A DNA stretch of 64,000 nucleotides from Deltaproteobacteria bacterium (GCA_016177845.1 JACOUO010000016.1:1-64000); one strand, 5' to 3'; shown: positions 46,083 through 54,158, numbered from the stretch's first letter. Notes: generated by a model from the sequence alone, not told the origin. A program made the numbers and translations.

Positions 46083-46958
46083 TTAGAATTTCATGTCAGC
46101 GATAACAGCAATGAGTATAAAACCGCCGAGTATCGCATTCGCTATAAAGCCCTTGAAAGCCATCTCACGGGTCGGGCTTTTTTTAAGAGCCGCTACAATC
46201 AGGAGGAACATTATCAATGATAACGCAATCCCTGAGATGTAGATAAAACCAAGCCCGCTTAAAACGCCCGCAACCCCAAGCAGGATAGTAACACTTATAT
46301 ATAAGAGAGTTAAAGCAAGATAAACCTTGTTCCCGAAAAATATGGCAGTTGATTTAACTCCTATCTTTATATCGTCATCTATGTCCATGAGAGCGTAGAT
46401 GGTATCATATGCGGTTGACCAGAAGATATTGGCGAGAAAGATGAGTATGGGGATAATGTCAAGGCTGCCTTTTACCGTGGCCCACGCCATCACCGCGCCC
46501 CAGCCGAACGCCATGCCAAGCACGACCTGGGGGAAGTGGCTGTATCTTTTTACGAACGGATAGACAGAGGCTAAGAGCACGCCTACGAGGGAGAGCATTA
46601 TCGTAAATGTATTTAAAAAGAGTACGAGCACAAAGGCAAGGGCAAGGAGTGAGACAAAAATAAAGAGGGCTTCACCAACATTAAGCCTGCCATTGGCAAG
46701 GGGGCGCGTCTTTGTCCTTTCAACATGCGGGTCAAAGTTCCTGTCTGCAATGTCGTTGACGGCGCAGCCCGCGCTCCTCATAAGGAAAGTACCGAGGATG
46801 AAAATTATAAGGTGCTTAAGTTGGGGAACTCCGTCTGAGGCTATGAAGAGAGACCAGAGCGTAGGCCAAAGCACGAGCAGTGTGCCCTGCTGTTTAGGCA
46901 GCCTGATAAGGTCTGAAATTGCTATGAGCTTGTTTGTTGAAAGGGCATTGGCGTTCAT
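46083..46958 (-). CDS. ubiA: 4-hydroxybenzoate polyprenyltransferase UbiA
   Basis: 291 aa with about eight membrane helices. The first Asp-rich motif is AVNDIADRNFDPHVERT; the second is YALMDIDDDIKIGVKST. Both bind the Mg-diphosphate of the polyprenyl donor. It joins a polyprenyl chain to 4-hydroxybenzoate in the inner membrane. Its start overlaps the stop of the upstream chorismate-lyase-like gene (ATGA). Confidence 0.95.
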   Translation of the reverse strand: MNANALSTNKLIAISDLIRLPKQQGTLLVLWPTLWSLFIASDGVPQLKHLIIFILGTFLMRSAGCAVNDIADRNFDPHVERTKTRPLANGRLNVGEALFIFVSLLALAFVLVLFLNTFTIMLSLVGVLLASVYPFVKRYSHFPQVVLGMAFGWGAVMAWATVKGSLDIIPILIFLANIFWSTAYDTIYALMDIDDDIKIGVKSTAIFFGNKVYLALTLLYISVTILLGVAGVLSGLGFIYISGIALSLIMFLLIVAALKKSPTREMAFKGFIANAILGGFILIAVIADMKF

Positions 46959-47563
46959 AGTCCGCCTTTTATGATCGGGCTTGCGATTATCTCCGGGCTG
47001 AAGACCTCTGTAACCGAGGCTTTTATCACCCAGCTCCCTTCATCTTCCTTGTTAAAAAGTATGTACCGCCTTGCTATCATGGCAGTATCCTGCGGGATTT
47101 TCAAATCCCTTGAGGCAGTCTCGCACCTTACGATGCTTACCTCAAGTTTTTCTTTTTCGAAAAAGATCTTCCTTGAGCTTAAAACCCTGCCGAGCGGCTC
47201 TCCGCTGTATTTTTCAAGCTCCTGCTTCAGGTCGTACTTTATGCAGTTAAGCGGTATGAGCGAGTACGCATAGACAAGCCTTTTTTTATTGACCGTGAGC
47301 CAGACCTCCCGTTCCATTGCCTCTGTGCCTGTGGGTTCGCAGAGGTAGGAGGCGTCTTCGCCGGAGAGCTTTTTTATGCCTTTGTGTTTAAGCTCTATTT
47401 CGACGCGCGAGCCTGAAAGCAGTTCAAGGTCAAGGGTCATGGAGCCGTCCGAAAGGAGCAGAAGCTTCTGATGGGGCGCTAAACCCTTAAGCTCAGGCCT
47501 GTCCCTTTCTTCCTCTGCCTTGAACCATTCACGCAAAAGAGTATAGGAGAAATCTGTTGCCAT
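46955..47563 (-). CDS. Chorismate lyase-like protein (UbiC/UTRA-like fold)
   Basis: 202 aa from ATG 47563; the frame extends 6 codons further, but these lie inside the promoter. SRKIFFEKEKLEVS, the LSDGSMTLDLELLSG start, REVWLT, YAYSLIPL and GEPLGRVLSS follow the pattern of chorismate pyruvate-lyases, where the Arg and the Pro-Leu-Gly loop hold the product. It heads the ubiA-ubiD-ubiG operon, so making 4-hydroxybenzoate from chorismate is the obvious role. The similarity is by pattern only and the family is divergent. Confidence 0.7.
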   Translation of the reverse strand: MATDFSYTLLREWFKAEEERDRPELKGLAPHQKLLLLSDGSMTLDLELLSGSRVEIELKHKGIKKLSGEDASYLCEPTGTEAMEREVWLTVNKKRLVYAYSLIPLNCIKYDLKQELEKYSGEPLGRVLSSRKIFFEKEKLEVSIVRCETASRDLKIPQDTAMIARRYILFNKEDEGSWVIKASVTEVFSPEIIASPIIKGGL

Positions 47564-47571
47564 AAGGAGTG

Positions 47572-47600
47572 AAAATACCACATAGAAAAGGATTGGTCAA
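47572..47600 (-). promoter_or_regulatory. Promoter of the ubi operon
   Basis: On the minus strand TTGACC (47600-47595), 17 bp, TATTTT (47577-47572), then 8 nt to the ATG. Transcription should begin 1-2 nt before the start codon, i.e. a leaderless or nearly leaderless message; no Shine-Dalgarno is present. Confidence 0.7.
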
Positions 47601-47641
47601 TAAGGTATATGGAAACGCAATACTGCGGATTATAAAATAAA

Positions 47642-47672
47642 AAAGCTGCATTTAGAACCTAAATGCAGCTTT
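47642..47672 (-). terminator. Terminator of the XRE regulator gene
   Basis: A perfect 14-bp stem (47642-47655 with 47659-47672) with a 3-nt loop; on the minus strand TTTTTTATTTT follows. Strong intrinsic terminator. Confidence 0.88.
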
Positions 47673-47699
47673 GGAATGTCAATGGAGTGTTTTGGTCTT

Positions 47700-48194
47700 T
47701 TACTGCTTTGTTTCCTTGTCGGCAGGTTCCTGCTGGGGATATGTCTCAGGCTGTTCAGATGCCTTGAGGAAAGCGTCAACGCTGTACTTTATGGCTGAGG
47801 CTGTGCTCTTGTTCTGCCCGCGAAGGATTTTTAAAAGCTTTCCTACATAGATTATCTCATCGGCTGAAAGGGCAGCAAAATCAGATACCCTCTGGAAGTC
47901 CCTCGGCTCTTTGCCGTATGCGGGTGTCTCTTCAGCGGCTATCATGTATGACTTGGCATACTCGGCGCGCCCGCCTGCTTTGTACATCTCGCCATCACCT
48001 GTGATGAGCCAATCTACTGAAAGGCCGTAAATGTTGGCAAATCTCAGGACGAGGTCTGTAGGCATCTCGCCCCTTTTTTTATAATTAGAAAGGGCTTGCG
48101 GTGTAACTCCAAGGACCCTTGCAACGGCTGAGTCGTTCTTGAGCTTACCGGCCCATCTCATTCTTTCAATTATATCGGAATAACTTACGCCCAT
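47700..48194 (-). CDS. Helix-turn-helix regulator, phage CI-like N-terminal domain
   Basis: 164 aa. The HTH spans residues 5-65: YSDIIERMRWAGKLKNDSAVARVLGVTPQALSNYKKRGEMPTD, followed by LSVDWLITGDGEM, typical of CI-repressor-type HTH proteins. The C-terminal part is helical with no LexA-type peptidase motif, so it is not a self-cleaving repressor. The C-terminus is Pro/Glu/Gln-rich. Its 410-bp upstream gap may hold its target. AAAAGGAGAAGAAGT lies before the ATG. Confidence 0.75.
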   Translation of the reverse strand: MGVSYSDIIERMRWAGKLKNDSAVARVLGVTPQALSNYKKRGEMPTDLVLRFANIYGLSVDWLITGDGEMYKAGGRAEYAKSYMIAAEETPAYGKEPRDFQRVSDFAALSADEIIYVGKLLKILRGQNKSTASAIKYSVDAFLKASEQPETYPQQEPADKETKQ

Positions 48195-48604
48195 TTTACT
48201 TCTTCTCCTTTTTTTACCTTTCTTAAGGTTTTTATATTATTGAAAAAATATCAAGTAAGAATGATTCCTGGCTTTGGCTAAACGGGCTTAAAATTTCTTT
48301 TAAGTGCCAAGTGAAAAATCAATAAGCGCTTGTGCCGTTTAAAGGAGGTGAGTAAGAGTAAAGAGGCATTCCAAAAAGTGCGTTGAAGGTTGTTACCAGG
48401 AGGTCGCAGATCAGAATGTTCAGAGGGTTACTTTCTCACCCAGTGTTAAGCCGTAGAATTTACATATTCGATAAATATTTTAACTGATTATAGACCTTTT
48501 GAAAGGCACTGTCAATAGTTTATAAGCGTTATTTAGGGGTTAGGGGTTTTTGGGCAAAAAAGCGGTATCTTCACCATGGGTTGAGAAAAGGAGTTGTTTT
48601 GCCG
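48195..48604. other. Intergenic region with two strong SD-like sequences, no confident gene
   Basis: Contains AAAGGAGGTGAG near 48340 followed by a 12-codon frame from GTG 48348, and CCAGGAGGTCG near 48398 followed by a 23-codon frame from ATG 48417. Neither peptide is recognised. The direction is away from the XRE gene, so a small divergent RNA or peptide gene under its control is possible. Confidence 0.3.
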
Positions 48605-49072
48605 TTAGTGCTTGCTGAACTCCGCGACCCTTGGTTTAGCAAGCTTTTCGTAATCCTTGTATTTCATCTCAACCGCTTCGTAGTGCGTGCCTGCGTTGAA
48701 GAAGATGTTCTCATCCTCTGCCAGGGATTTGTCAACGAGAGTCTCCACATTATAGAGGTTGCCGAATGGCGGCTCCGCGCCTGTTTCGCAGTCAGGGAAA
48801 AGCATCCGGAATTCGTCTTCTTTGGCGAGTTCAATGCGCTCCTGATGGAGCACCTCTCTCAGTTTCCTGAAGTCCACCTGCCAGTTTGCCGGCAGGACCG
48901 TCATCACATACTTTCCGTCTGCCTTTACCATTACTGATTTGGCAAGCTCTTTTCCGTGCACATGCATTGCTGCGGCAACCTCCTGTGCTGTGTATGCCTC
49001 AGGGTGAATTATTTCCTTATAGTCCGCGTGGTTCTCTCTCAAATAATCCTCAAGCCTTTTAAGGACTGCCAT
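48605..49072 (-). CDS. YbaK/ProX-type aminoacyl-tRNA deacylase domain protein
   Basis: 155 aa from the ATG at 49072, which has AAAGGAGG about 10 nt upstream; an in-frame ATG at 49093 overlaps that site and is less likely. YTAQEVAAAMHVHGKELAKSVMVKADG and the FPDCETGAEPPFGNLY loop are typical of the YbaK/EbsC fold; the conserved lysine for editing lies in KSVMV. Stand-alone members hydrolyse misacylated tRNAs such as Ala- or Cys-tRNA-Pro; specificity is not readable here. Confidence 0.87.
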   Translation of the reverse strand: MAVLKRLEDYLRENHADYKEIIHPEAYTAQEVAAAMHVHGKELAKSVMVKADGKYVMTVLPANWQVDFRKLREVLHQERIELAKEDEFRMLFPDCETGAEPPFGNLYNVETLVDKSLAEDENIFFNAGTHYEAVEMKYKDYEKLAKPRVAEFSKH

Positions 49073-49177
49073 ATGGATATCCTCCTTTCTCATCTTACTT
49101 AATTATAGTCCGTGAATGTGAAAAACGCAAAATCCGGGAGTCAGGCGGAGTCTCTTAAAAAGCTTTATAATCAATCC

Positions 49178-49702
49178 ATGATACTACTTCTGCTGTTTGG
49201 CAAAATCGATGATGAGGCGCTTTTTTACTTAAAAAACCTCCTTGAGAAGGAATTCGAAAAAAAGGTGGAGGTTGGGAAAGGATTTTCTGTGCCTGAGAGC
49301 GCCTTTAACAGCAACCGAGGCCAGTACTACGCAACTTTTTTGATAAATTCGATAATGGATAGAAGGGAGCTTGATAGATATGAGAGGATATTGGGTATCA
49401 TAGATAAGGACCTCTATGCCGCAGGACTGAATTTTGTCTTTGGAGAGGCAGGGGCAAAGGCAGCGGTAATCTCGCTTACGAGATTAAAACCGAGCTATTA
49501 CGGCTTGCCGGAGGACAGAAGGCTTTTTTTGATGAGGGCGGCAACCGAAGCAGTCCATGAGCTTGGGCATACTTTCGGGTTGAATCACTGCGCTGACTCG
49601 TACTGCGTAATGTATTTCTCCAATAATATCGCGGACACTGACCGAAAAGGGGCTCAGTTCTGTGAAAGATGCAGGAAGAGGCTTAAGGACCTCACATCTT
49701 AA
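49178..49702 (+). CDS. Archaemetzincin-family zinc metalloprotease
   Basis: 174 aa from ATG 49178, which matches the family's usual hydrophobic first strand (MILLLLFGKI); an upstream GTG at 49112 is in frame without a ribosome site. The zinc motif is AVHELGHTFGLNHC, the Met-turn follows as CVMYFSN, and a CxxC pair in FCERC completes the archaemetzincin core. Intracellular by absence of a signal peptide. Substrate unknown. TATAAT at 49165-49170 is only 7 nt before the ATG. Confidence 0.88.
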   Translation: MILLLLFGKIDDEALFYLKNLLEKEFEKKVEVGKGFSVPESAFNSNRGQYYATFLINSIMDRRELDRYERILGIIDKDLYAAGLNFVFGEAGAKAAVISLTRLKPSYYGLPEDRRLFLMRAATEAVHELGHTFGLNHCADSYCVMYFSNNIADTDRKGAQFCERCRKRLKDLTS

Positions 49703-49781
49703 GTCATAAGGCCTGTATTGCTGCTAAGAAATTGTTTTCGATTTGTATTAAGGAATTTGAGTTGAGCGGTGGCTATTTTCA

Positions 49782-49856
49782 TGGTGGGCGGTACAGGATT
49801 TGAACCTGTGACTTCCACCGTGTGAAGGTGGCACTCTGCCGCTGAGTTAACCGCCC
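49782..49856 (-). tRNA. tRNA-Val (anticodon CAC)
   Basis: 75 nt, acceptor GGGCGGT/ACCGCCC, discriminator A, encoded CCA, anticodon stem CCACC/GGTGG with loop TTCACAC (CAC), T-arm GGTTCAAATCC. Isolated gene between amzA and ruvX. Confidence 0.95.
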
Positions 49857-49919
49857 GTATTTGTGCAGGATTTTAAAGGGAAATGATATAGTAACAAATC
49901 TGCAAAGTCAAGAATTACC

Positions 49920-49948
49920 TTGAATAAATCGCCCTGTCGGGTTATATT
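49920..49948 (+). promoter_or_regulatory. Promoter of ruvX
   Basis: TTGAAT (49920-49925), 17 bp, TATATT (49943-49948), then 6 nt to the ATG at 49955. Predicted transcription start coincides with the start codon. Confidence 0.7.
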
Positions 49949-49954
49949 TTTTTA

Positions 49955-50377
49955 ATGAGGATAATAGGTCTGGATGTAGGGAAGAAGACCATAGGCATTG
50001 CTGTAAGCGATGAGTCGGGTCTTACTGCCCAGCCTGTGACCACCATAAGACGCACATCACAGGCAAAAGACTTTGAAGAGCTCCTCAGGATTATAGGCGA
50101 GTATTCGGTTACCTCCGTTTTAGTGGGGCTGCCTTATAATATGAACGGGACAGAGAGCCCGCAGACCCAGTTTGTCCTGAAGTTCGTTGAGGCCCTTAAG
50201 GCAAAGGTCAATATCCCGGTCATCACCTGGGACGAGAGGCTTTCGACAATGGCTGTTACGAGGGTTCTTATAGACGGTGATATAAGCAGGAGCAGGAGAA
50301 AGGAGGTCGTTGACAAGATGGCTGCCTCCTATATTCTTCAGGGTTATCTGGACAGCCTGAGGATGAAGAAAGACTGA
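49955..50377 (+). CDS. ruvX: Putative pre-16S rRNA nuclease / Holliday junction resolvase RuvX (YqgF)
   Basis: 140 aa. RNase H-like fold: [17 protein letters not shown] at the start with the first catalytic Asp, [24 protein letters not shown] with the second acid, and the C-terminal [14 protein letters not shown]. In E. coli it trims 16S rRNA ends. The gene lacks a ribosome site and likely has a leaderless message. mltG follows after 59 bp, a common neighbour. Confidence 0.95.
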   Translation: MRIIGLDVGKKTIGIAVSDESGLTAQPVTTIRRTSQAKDFEELLRIIGEYSVTSVLVGLPYNMNGTESPQTQFVLKFVEALKAKVNIPVITWDERLSTMAVTRVLIDGDISRSRRKEVVDKMAASYILQGYLDSLRMKKD

Positions 50378-50401
50378 TCCCTCGCGCCTCCATCTTTCAA
50401 T

Positions 50402-50430
50402 TTTACTCTAAACAGGATATGCCGTAGAAT
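50402..50430 (+). promoter_or_regulatory. Possible promoter of mltG
   Basis: TTTACT (50402-50407), 17 bp, TAGAAT (50425-50430), 6 nt before the ATG: the same arrangement as at ruvX, implying a leaderless start. Confidence 0.5.
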
Positions 50431-50436
50431 TTCCTC

Positions 50437-51462
50437 ATGCGTAAGCGCCTTGAAACCATAACGATAATCATACTGATAGTTGCAGCCCTTGCAGCTACTC
50501 ATCTTTATATTACCTTCTATACTCCGGCTTCAAAAACAGGCGAACTCAAATTAGTCAATGTGCAGAAAGGCACTTCTTTCAGGGTGGTTGCGGCCAACCT
50601 TGAAAAGGCTGGCGTTATCAGGGACTCTGACAGCTTCATCTTTGCGGCCAATATTCTCGGGGCTTATAAAAAGATTAAGGCCGGCGAGTATGAGTTCAAC
50701 ACTTCAATGACTCCGATGGAGGTCCTTGAGTTCCTTGTAAAGGGCAGGATAAAGAGGCATCTCGTCACAATCCCCGAAGGTTTTAATATAAAAGACATAG
50801 CCGCGGAACTGAAGGCAGAGGGGATACTTGAGCCTGAGGCCTTTCTTAAAAAGGCGGCTGACAAAAAATTTATCTCGTCTTTGGGTATCGAAGGCAAGAG
50901 CCTTGAGGGATATCTCTTTCCTGATACCTACATCTTTACTAAAGGTATGACCCCTGAAGAGGTAATTACAAAGATGGTCGATAATTTCAGGGGCGTCTAT
51001 AACTCGGAGTTTGAAAAAGTTGCCAAGCAGAGGGGCATGTCGCAGACTAAGGTATTAACCCTTGCCTCCATAATCGAAAAAGAGACAGGCGCGCCTGGAG
51101 AGAGGCCGCTGATATCTGCGGTATTTCATAACAGGCTCAAAAAGGGCATCAAGCTCCAGAGCGACCCTACAGTCATTTATGACGCAAAAGACTTTGACGG
51201 AAACCTCACCAAAAAGCACCTGCTTACTAAATCACCTTATAATACCTATGTCGTTTACGGACTTCCACCGGGCCCGATTGCAAACCCGGGAAAGGCCTCC
51301 ATCAGCGCTGCGCTCAATCCGGCAAACGAAGATTATCTTTATTTCGTTTCCAGGAATGACGGTACTCACCTTTTCACAAAAAATCTTAAAGACCACAATA
51401 AGGCTGTAAATCAATTCCAGAGGAATTTTAAGGTAAATGCGCAGACTGCCAAGAAGGGGTAG
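50437..51462 (+). CDS. mltG: Endolytic murein transglycosylase MltG
   Basis: 341 aa. A membrane helix (residues 7-26) is followed by a LysM-like subdomain (KGTSFRVVAANLEKAGVI) and the YceG domain with the catalytic glutamate in LASIIEKETG (about 212) and PSDPT-like QSDPTVIYD, YNTYVVYGLPPGPIANPG. It cuts nascent glycan strands at the inner membrane and limits their length. Confidence 0.96.
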   Translation: MRKRLETITIIILIVAALAATHLYITFYTPASKTGELKLVNVQKGTSFRVVAANLEKAGVIRDSDSFIFAANILGAYKKIKAGEYEFNTSMTPMEVLEFLVKGRIKRHLVTIPEGFNIKDIAAELKAEGILEPEAFLKKAADKKFISSLGIEGKSLEGYLFPDTYIFTKGMTPEEVITKMVDNFRGVYNSEFEKVAKQRGMSQTKVLTLASIIEKETGAPGERPLISAVFHNRLKKGIKLQSDPTVIYDAKDFDGNLTKKHLLTKSPYNTYVVYGLPPGPIANPGKASISAALNPANEDYLYFVSRNDGTHLFTKNLKDHNKAVNQFQRNFKVNAQTAKKG

Positions 51463-51684
51463 GAGTGCTCGCGGAGGCAGGTTTTTCGCTTCTGTAATAT
51501 TGAGTTTGCTCGTGTCTTGCGAGGAGCGAAGCACGAAGCCATTGGTGTTTTTTTAAGGTAAATATCCTGCGTTCCAGCGTTGTAGGGTGGGCTGTGCCCG
51601 CCGGATATAATTTTAAAAAAGAGGGTTGTAGCCTTTCCTACTTTTGCGAACAGCGGGTTCGCCTTTCGGGGCATTAATCAAGCC

Positions 51685-51720
51685 GTCATTCCCGAAAGTC
51701 TCTATCGGGAATCCAGTATT
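51685..51720 (+). repeat. 36-bp hairpin repeat, copy 5
   Basis: Same repeat with one change in the loop (CCCGAAAGTC). Followed by AAAGATTTTGGACTGCCC as after copies 2 and 4. Confidence 0.9.
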
Positions 51721-51840
51721 AAAGATTTTGGACTGCCCTTTTCGTTGGGGTCGTCATTGTGAACAGAGTGAATGCAATCTGTTTTATATCCCCCCTCACC
51801 CCAGCCCTCTCCCACAAGGGGAGAGGGAGAAAACCGCTGT

Positions 51841-51870
51841 CATTGCGAGGAGCGAAGCGACGAGGCAATC
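51841..51870 (+). repeat. CATTGCGAGGAGCGAAGCGA repeat, copy 1
   Basis: 30-bp unit ending GCAATC; nearly identical to 57084-57113 and with partial matches at 24742 and 56114. Ends are complementary (GATTGC/GCAATC-like), so it can form a hairpin. Confidence 0.85.
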
Positions 51871-51892
51871 TTTTTTGTGTTTTGTCTTTACA

Positions 51893-52070
51893 AAACCCCG
51901 AGGGCGCAAATGGCGAAGCATCCCCTAAGGGAGGCAGGGCGAGCGAGCCGAGGCTGCGGGAGTCGCAAGCGACCTAAGAGGCGAAGCGAGCGGATTGGGG
52001 AGGAGCCGGGGTGGCGAGCCATTCGCCCGAAAGAGCCCGGCAGGGCGTTAAAGTTAAAACAGCACTGGGC
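51893..52070 (+). repeat. Composite ~177-bp dispersed element, copy B
   Basis: Second copy of the 42300-42477 element. The outer pairing GGGCG-CA-AATGG (51902-51913) with CCATT-CGCCC (52019-52028) is kept, and the inner hairpin at 52005-52015 is kept with different base pairs (GCC/GGC). The 3' end also matches a fragment at 56136-56185. Confidence 0.8.
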
Positions 52071-52160
52071 AAAAAATATAGATTACTCATTTCATTTTGT
52101 CTCAGTGAAAGGCACTTTGCAGGGCTTTAGCCTAAGGAATGTTTTGTAGTGTACCGGTTT

Positions 52161-53186
52161 TTACTGCGGTGGTGATTGCGGGGTTATCTTTCCTTTGAAT
52201 CCGCTCGACTTATATATCCTGCCTTCCGAATCCACTATCACTCCCTCGACATTGTCAAGGCTCTCTATAAGGGGCATTCCTTTTTCTACGCCCATCACAA
52301 AGACCGCTGTTGATAGCGCGTCCGCAAGTGTCGGGTCCTCTGCTACAATTGTCGCGCTTCTTGACCTGTTGGCCGGAAACCCTGTTGCAGGGTCGAGGAT
52401 GTGATGATACCTGATATTGTCTTTTATAAAATATCTTTCATAATCTCCTGAGGTAGTGGCAGCCCCGTTATAAACATAGGCCTCTCCGAGAAGTTTTCCT
52501 TTCTTCCTCGGGTCCTGTATGCCGATGACAAAAGGCTTTTTTTCATCCTTTTGGAATACCGACATATCTCCCCCGGCGTGTACTATGCCCCGCTCGACCC
52601 CATTGTTTTTCAATACCTCGATGGCGTTTTTCACTATATAGCCCTTGGCAACTCCGCCGAGGTTCAAGACCATTCCCTTTTTACTGAGCCCTGCCTTTGA
52701 GTTGGCTTCATCCAAAATAATGTTTTTGTAATTTACGAGCGGAAGGATTTTAGCTACTTCTTCCCTTGTCGGCACGAAACCCTTCTCGCCTGAAAAGCCC
52801 CAGACCCTTCCGAGAGAGCCGACTGTGGGGTCAAACGCGCCTCCGGAAAGTTCGGAGATTTTGAGAGCTGCCTTTAAAACTTCGATGACCTCAGGGGAGA
52901 CTTTTACAGGCTCTGCGCCTGCTGATTGAGAGATACGGGAGACATCGCTGTCAGGTTTATAAGAGCTGAAAATAGCCTCAAGCCTGTCTATTTCATCAAA
53001 GGCCTTGTTGGCAGCATTTTCGAAATTTGCCCGATTGCCCTCAATAGCCGTGATCTGCACAATCGTGCCCATCTGCATGCGGCTGAAGGTGACGCTCTCT
53101 TTTTCCCTGTTTACATAAAGCGATACTGCAAGAAGTGAGAATACGATGAATACTACTGAAATGTAGGTGATGCGCTGTTTAGACAT
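52161..53186 (-). CDS. apbE: FAD:protein FMN transferase (ApbE family)
   Basis: 341 aa from ATG 53186; the frame continues upstream, but only across the terminator of the next gene. A membrane or lipoprotein-like N-terminal helix (ITYISVVFIVFSLLAVSLYV) precedes the ApbE domain with MVLNLGGVAKGYIV, HAGGDMSVF, TTSGDYERYF and HHILDPATGFPA. It attaches FMN through phosphoester bonds to Thr/Ser of periplasmic flavoproteins such as Rnf or Nqr subunits. None of those lies in the window. No lipobox Cys is apparent. Confidence 0.93.
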   Translation of the reverse strand: MSKQRITYISVVFIVFSLLAVSLYVNREKESVTFSRMQMGTIVQITAIEGNRANFENAANKAFDEIDRLEAIFSSYKPDSDVSRISQSAGAEPVKVSPEVIEVLKAALKISELSGGAFDPTVGSLGRVWGFSGEKGFVPTREEVAKILPLVNYKNIILDEANSKAGLSKKGMVLNLGGVAKGYIVKNAIEVLKNNGVERGIVHAGGDMSVFQKDEKKPFVIGIQDPRKKGKLLGEAYVYNGAATTSGDYERYFIKDNIRYHHILDPATGFPANRSRSATIVAEDPTLADALSTAVFVMGVEKGMPLIESLDNVEGVIVDSEGRIYKSSGFKGKITPQSPPQ

Positions 53187-53216
53187 ACACGATTTAAAAA
53201 AGCTCAAATTAAAAAA

Positions 53217-53238
53217 GCCGGGCAGGTGCATGCCCGGC
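53217..53238 (-). terminator. Terminator of the DksA-like gene
   Basis: GCCGGGCA (53217-53224) pairs perfectly with TGCCCGGC (53231-53238); on the minus strand TTTTTT follows. It lies 20 bp after the stop codon. Confidence 0.88.
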
Positions 53239-53258
53239 TTCACTGAATTCAGATGATT

Positions 53259-53861
53259 TTAGAATTCCTCTTCGTCGCTCTCTGATCTTTCCATTATGCC
53301 GAGGCCTGACTCTTCCTCGAACCTGCCCTTTATCTTTGCCTCGCGCTCGAACTTGGACTGGCATTCGACGCAGACCCTTGTCGCGGGAAGGGCCCTGAGC
53401 CTGTCTTCGGCAATAGGCTCGCCGCATTCTTCACAGGTCCCGTAGCTGTTGTCCTTTATGCGCTCAAGGGCGTCTTCGATCTCAGAGAGTTTCTCCCTGT
53501 CGCGGTCGCCGAGCATAAGCGTAAGTTCTCTTTCCCTCTCATTGCTGGCGATATCATAGATGTCGCCTATCTCGAACTTGAGGATGTTGCTTTCGCTCTT
53601 AACTTTCTGAGTGACTTCCTGAAGAATCTTTGTCTTTGCATCAAGGAGCTTCTGGCCTACTTCCTTTTTGAAAGGAAGTTTGGTTTTCGGCTTTTCGGCT
53701 GCCTTTGGTGTTTTTGTAGTTGTTTTTGTCATAGGATGTTTCTCTTCTTTCGGTATTGAGGTTAAGGCCTTTTTTGATGAGGCTTCTTTTCTGGCAATGG
53801 GCTGTTCTGTTTTATTAGCGGAAGCAACTATTTTTTTTGTTTTAGTAGTTGTCTTTGGCAT
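53259..53861 (-). CDS. TraR/DksA-family zinc-finger protein with long basic N-terminus
   Basis: 200 aa from ATG 53861, fixed by the promoter just upstream. The first 70 residues are Lys/Thr/Ala/Pro-rich low-complexity sequence. A helical DksA-like coiled coil (about 80-150; FEIGDIYDIASNERERE) and a C4 zinc finger (CEECG...CVECQ) follow. DksA proteins bind the RNA polymerase secondary channel and act with ppGpp; the low-complexity extension is atypical. The acidic tip residues are not clearly conserved. Confidence 0.85.
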   Translation of the reverse strand: MPKTTTKTKKIVASANKTEQPIARKEASSKKALTSIPKEEKHPMTKTTTKTPKAAEKPKTKLPFKKEVGQKLLDAKTKILQEVTQKVKSESNILKFEIGDIYDIASNERERELTLMLGDRDREKLSEIEDALERIKDNSYGTCEECGEPIAEDRLRALPATRVCVECQSKFEREAKIKGRFEEESGLGIMERSESDEEEF

Positions 53862-53869
53862 AAGTGTGA

Positions 53870-53897
53870 AGTATACAGGTTTTTGTTTTATTGTCAA
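53870..53897 (-). promoter_or_regulatory. Promoter of the DksA-like gene
   Basis: Perfect TTGACA (53897-53892), 16 bp, TATACT (53875-53870), then 8 nt to the ATG. Transcription should start 1-2 nt before the start codon. It excludes the in-frame start at 53897, which lies in the -35. Confidence 0.75.
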
Positions 53898-54158
53898 TGG
53901 GTTTTTGGAATTTCTGAATCAAAATCAACTTCTTAGCTTGTTTTCGGGGCTCTTCCGTGCACCCGCCAAGAAGTCTTTTGAGCGCTCTTTTCTTCCTTAT
54001 CTTAAGGTCTCTCTTTTTCAGGAAAAATCAATGTCCCAAAAAGATTGACACCCGTTGAACATATACTATAAAATATTTTGTTCAATTGGTACTGTCCTTT
54101 TGGATAGGGGACCTTTTTAAGACATATAATTGAAACATAAAACCTTTGTACATTCAAA

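Larger units (their letters stand above)
51463..52160. repeat. Intergenic mosaic of dispersed repeats
   Basis: Between mltG and apbE: GTAGGGTGGGCTGTGCCCGCC unit (51580-51602) with a shared ~80-bp tail, the fifth 36-bp hairpin repeat (51685-51720), a CCCTCTCCC-CACAA-GGGGAGAGGG palindrome (about 51807-51831), a CATTGCGAGGAGCGAAGCGA unit (51841-51870) and the second composite element (51893-52070). Frames of 72-125 codons running through it are not considered genes. Confidence 0.85.

Noticed and set aside
51759-52149. Overlapping frames of 72 and 125 codons
   Set aside because: Made entirely of dispersed repeats; no start signal and no family.
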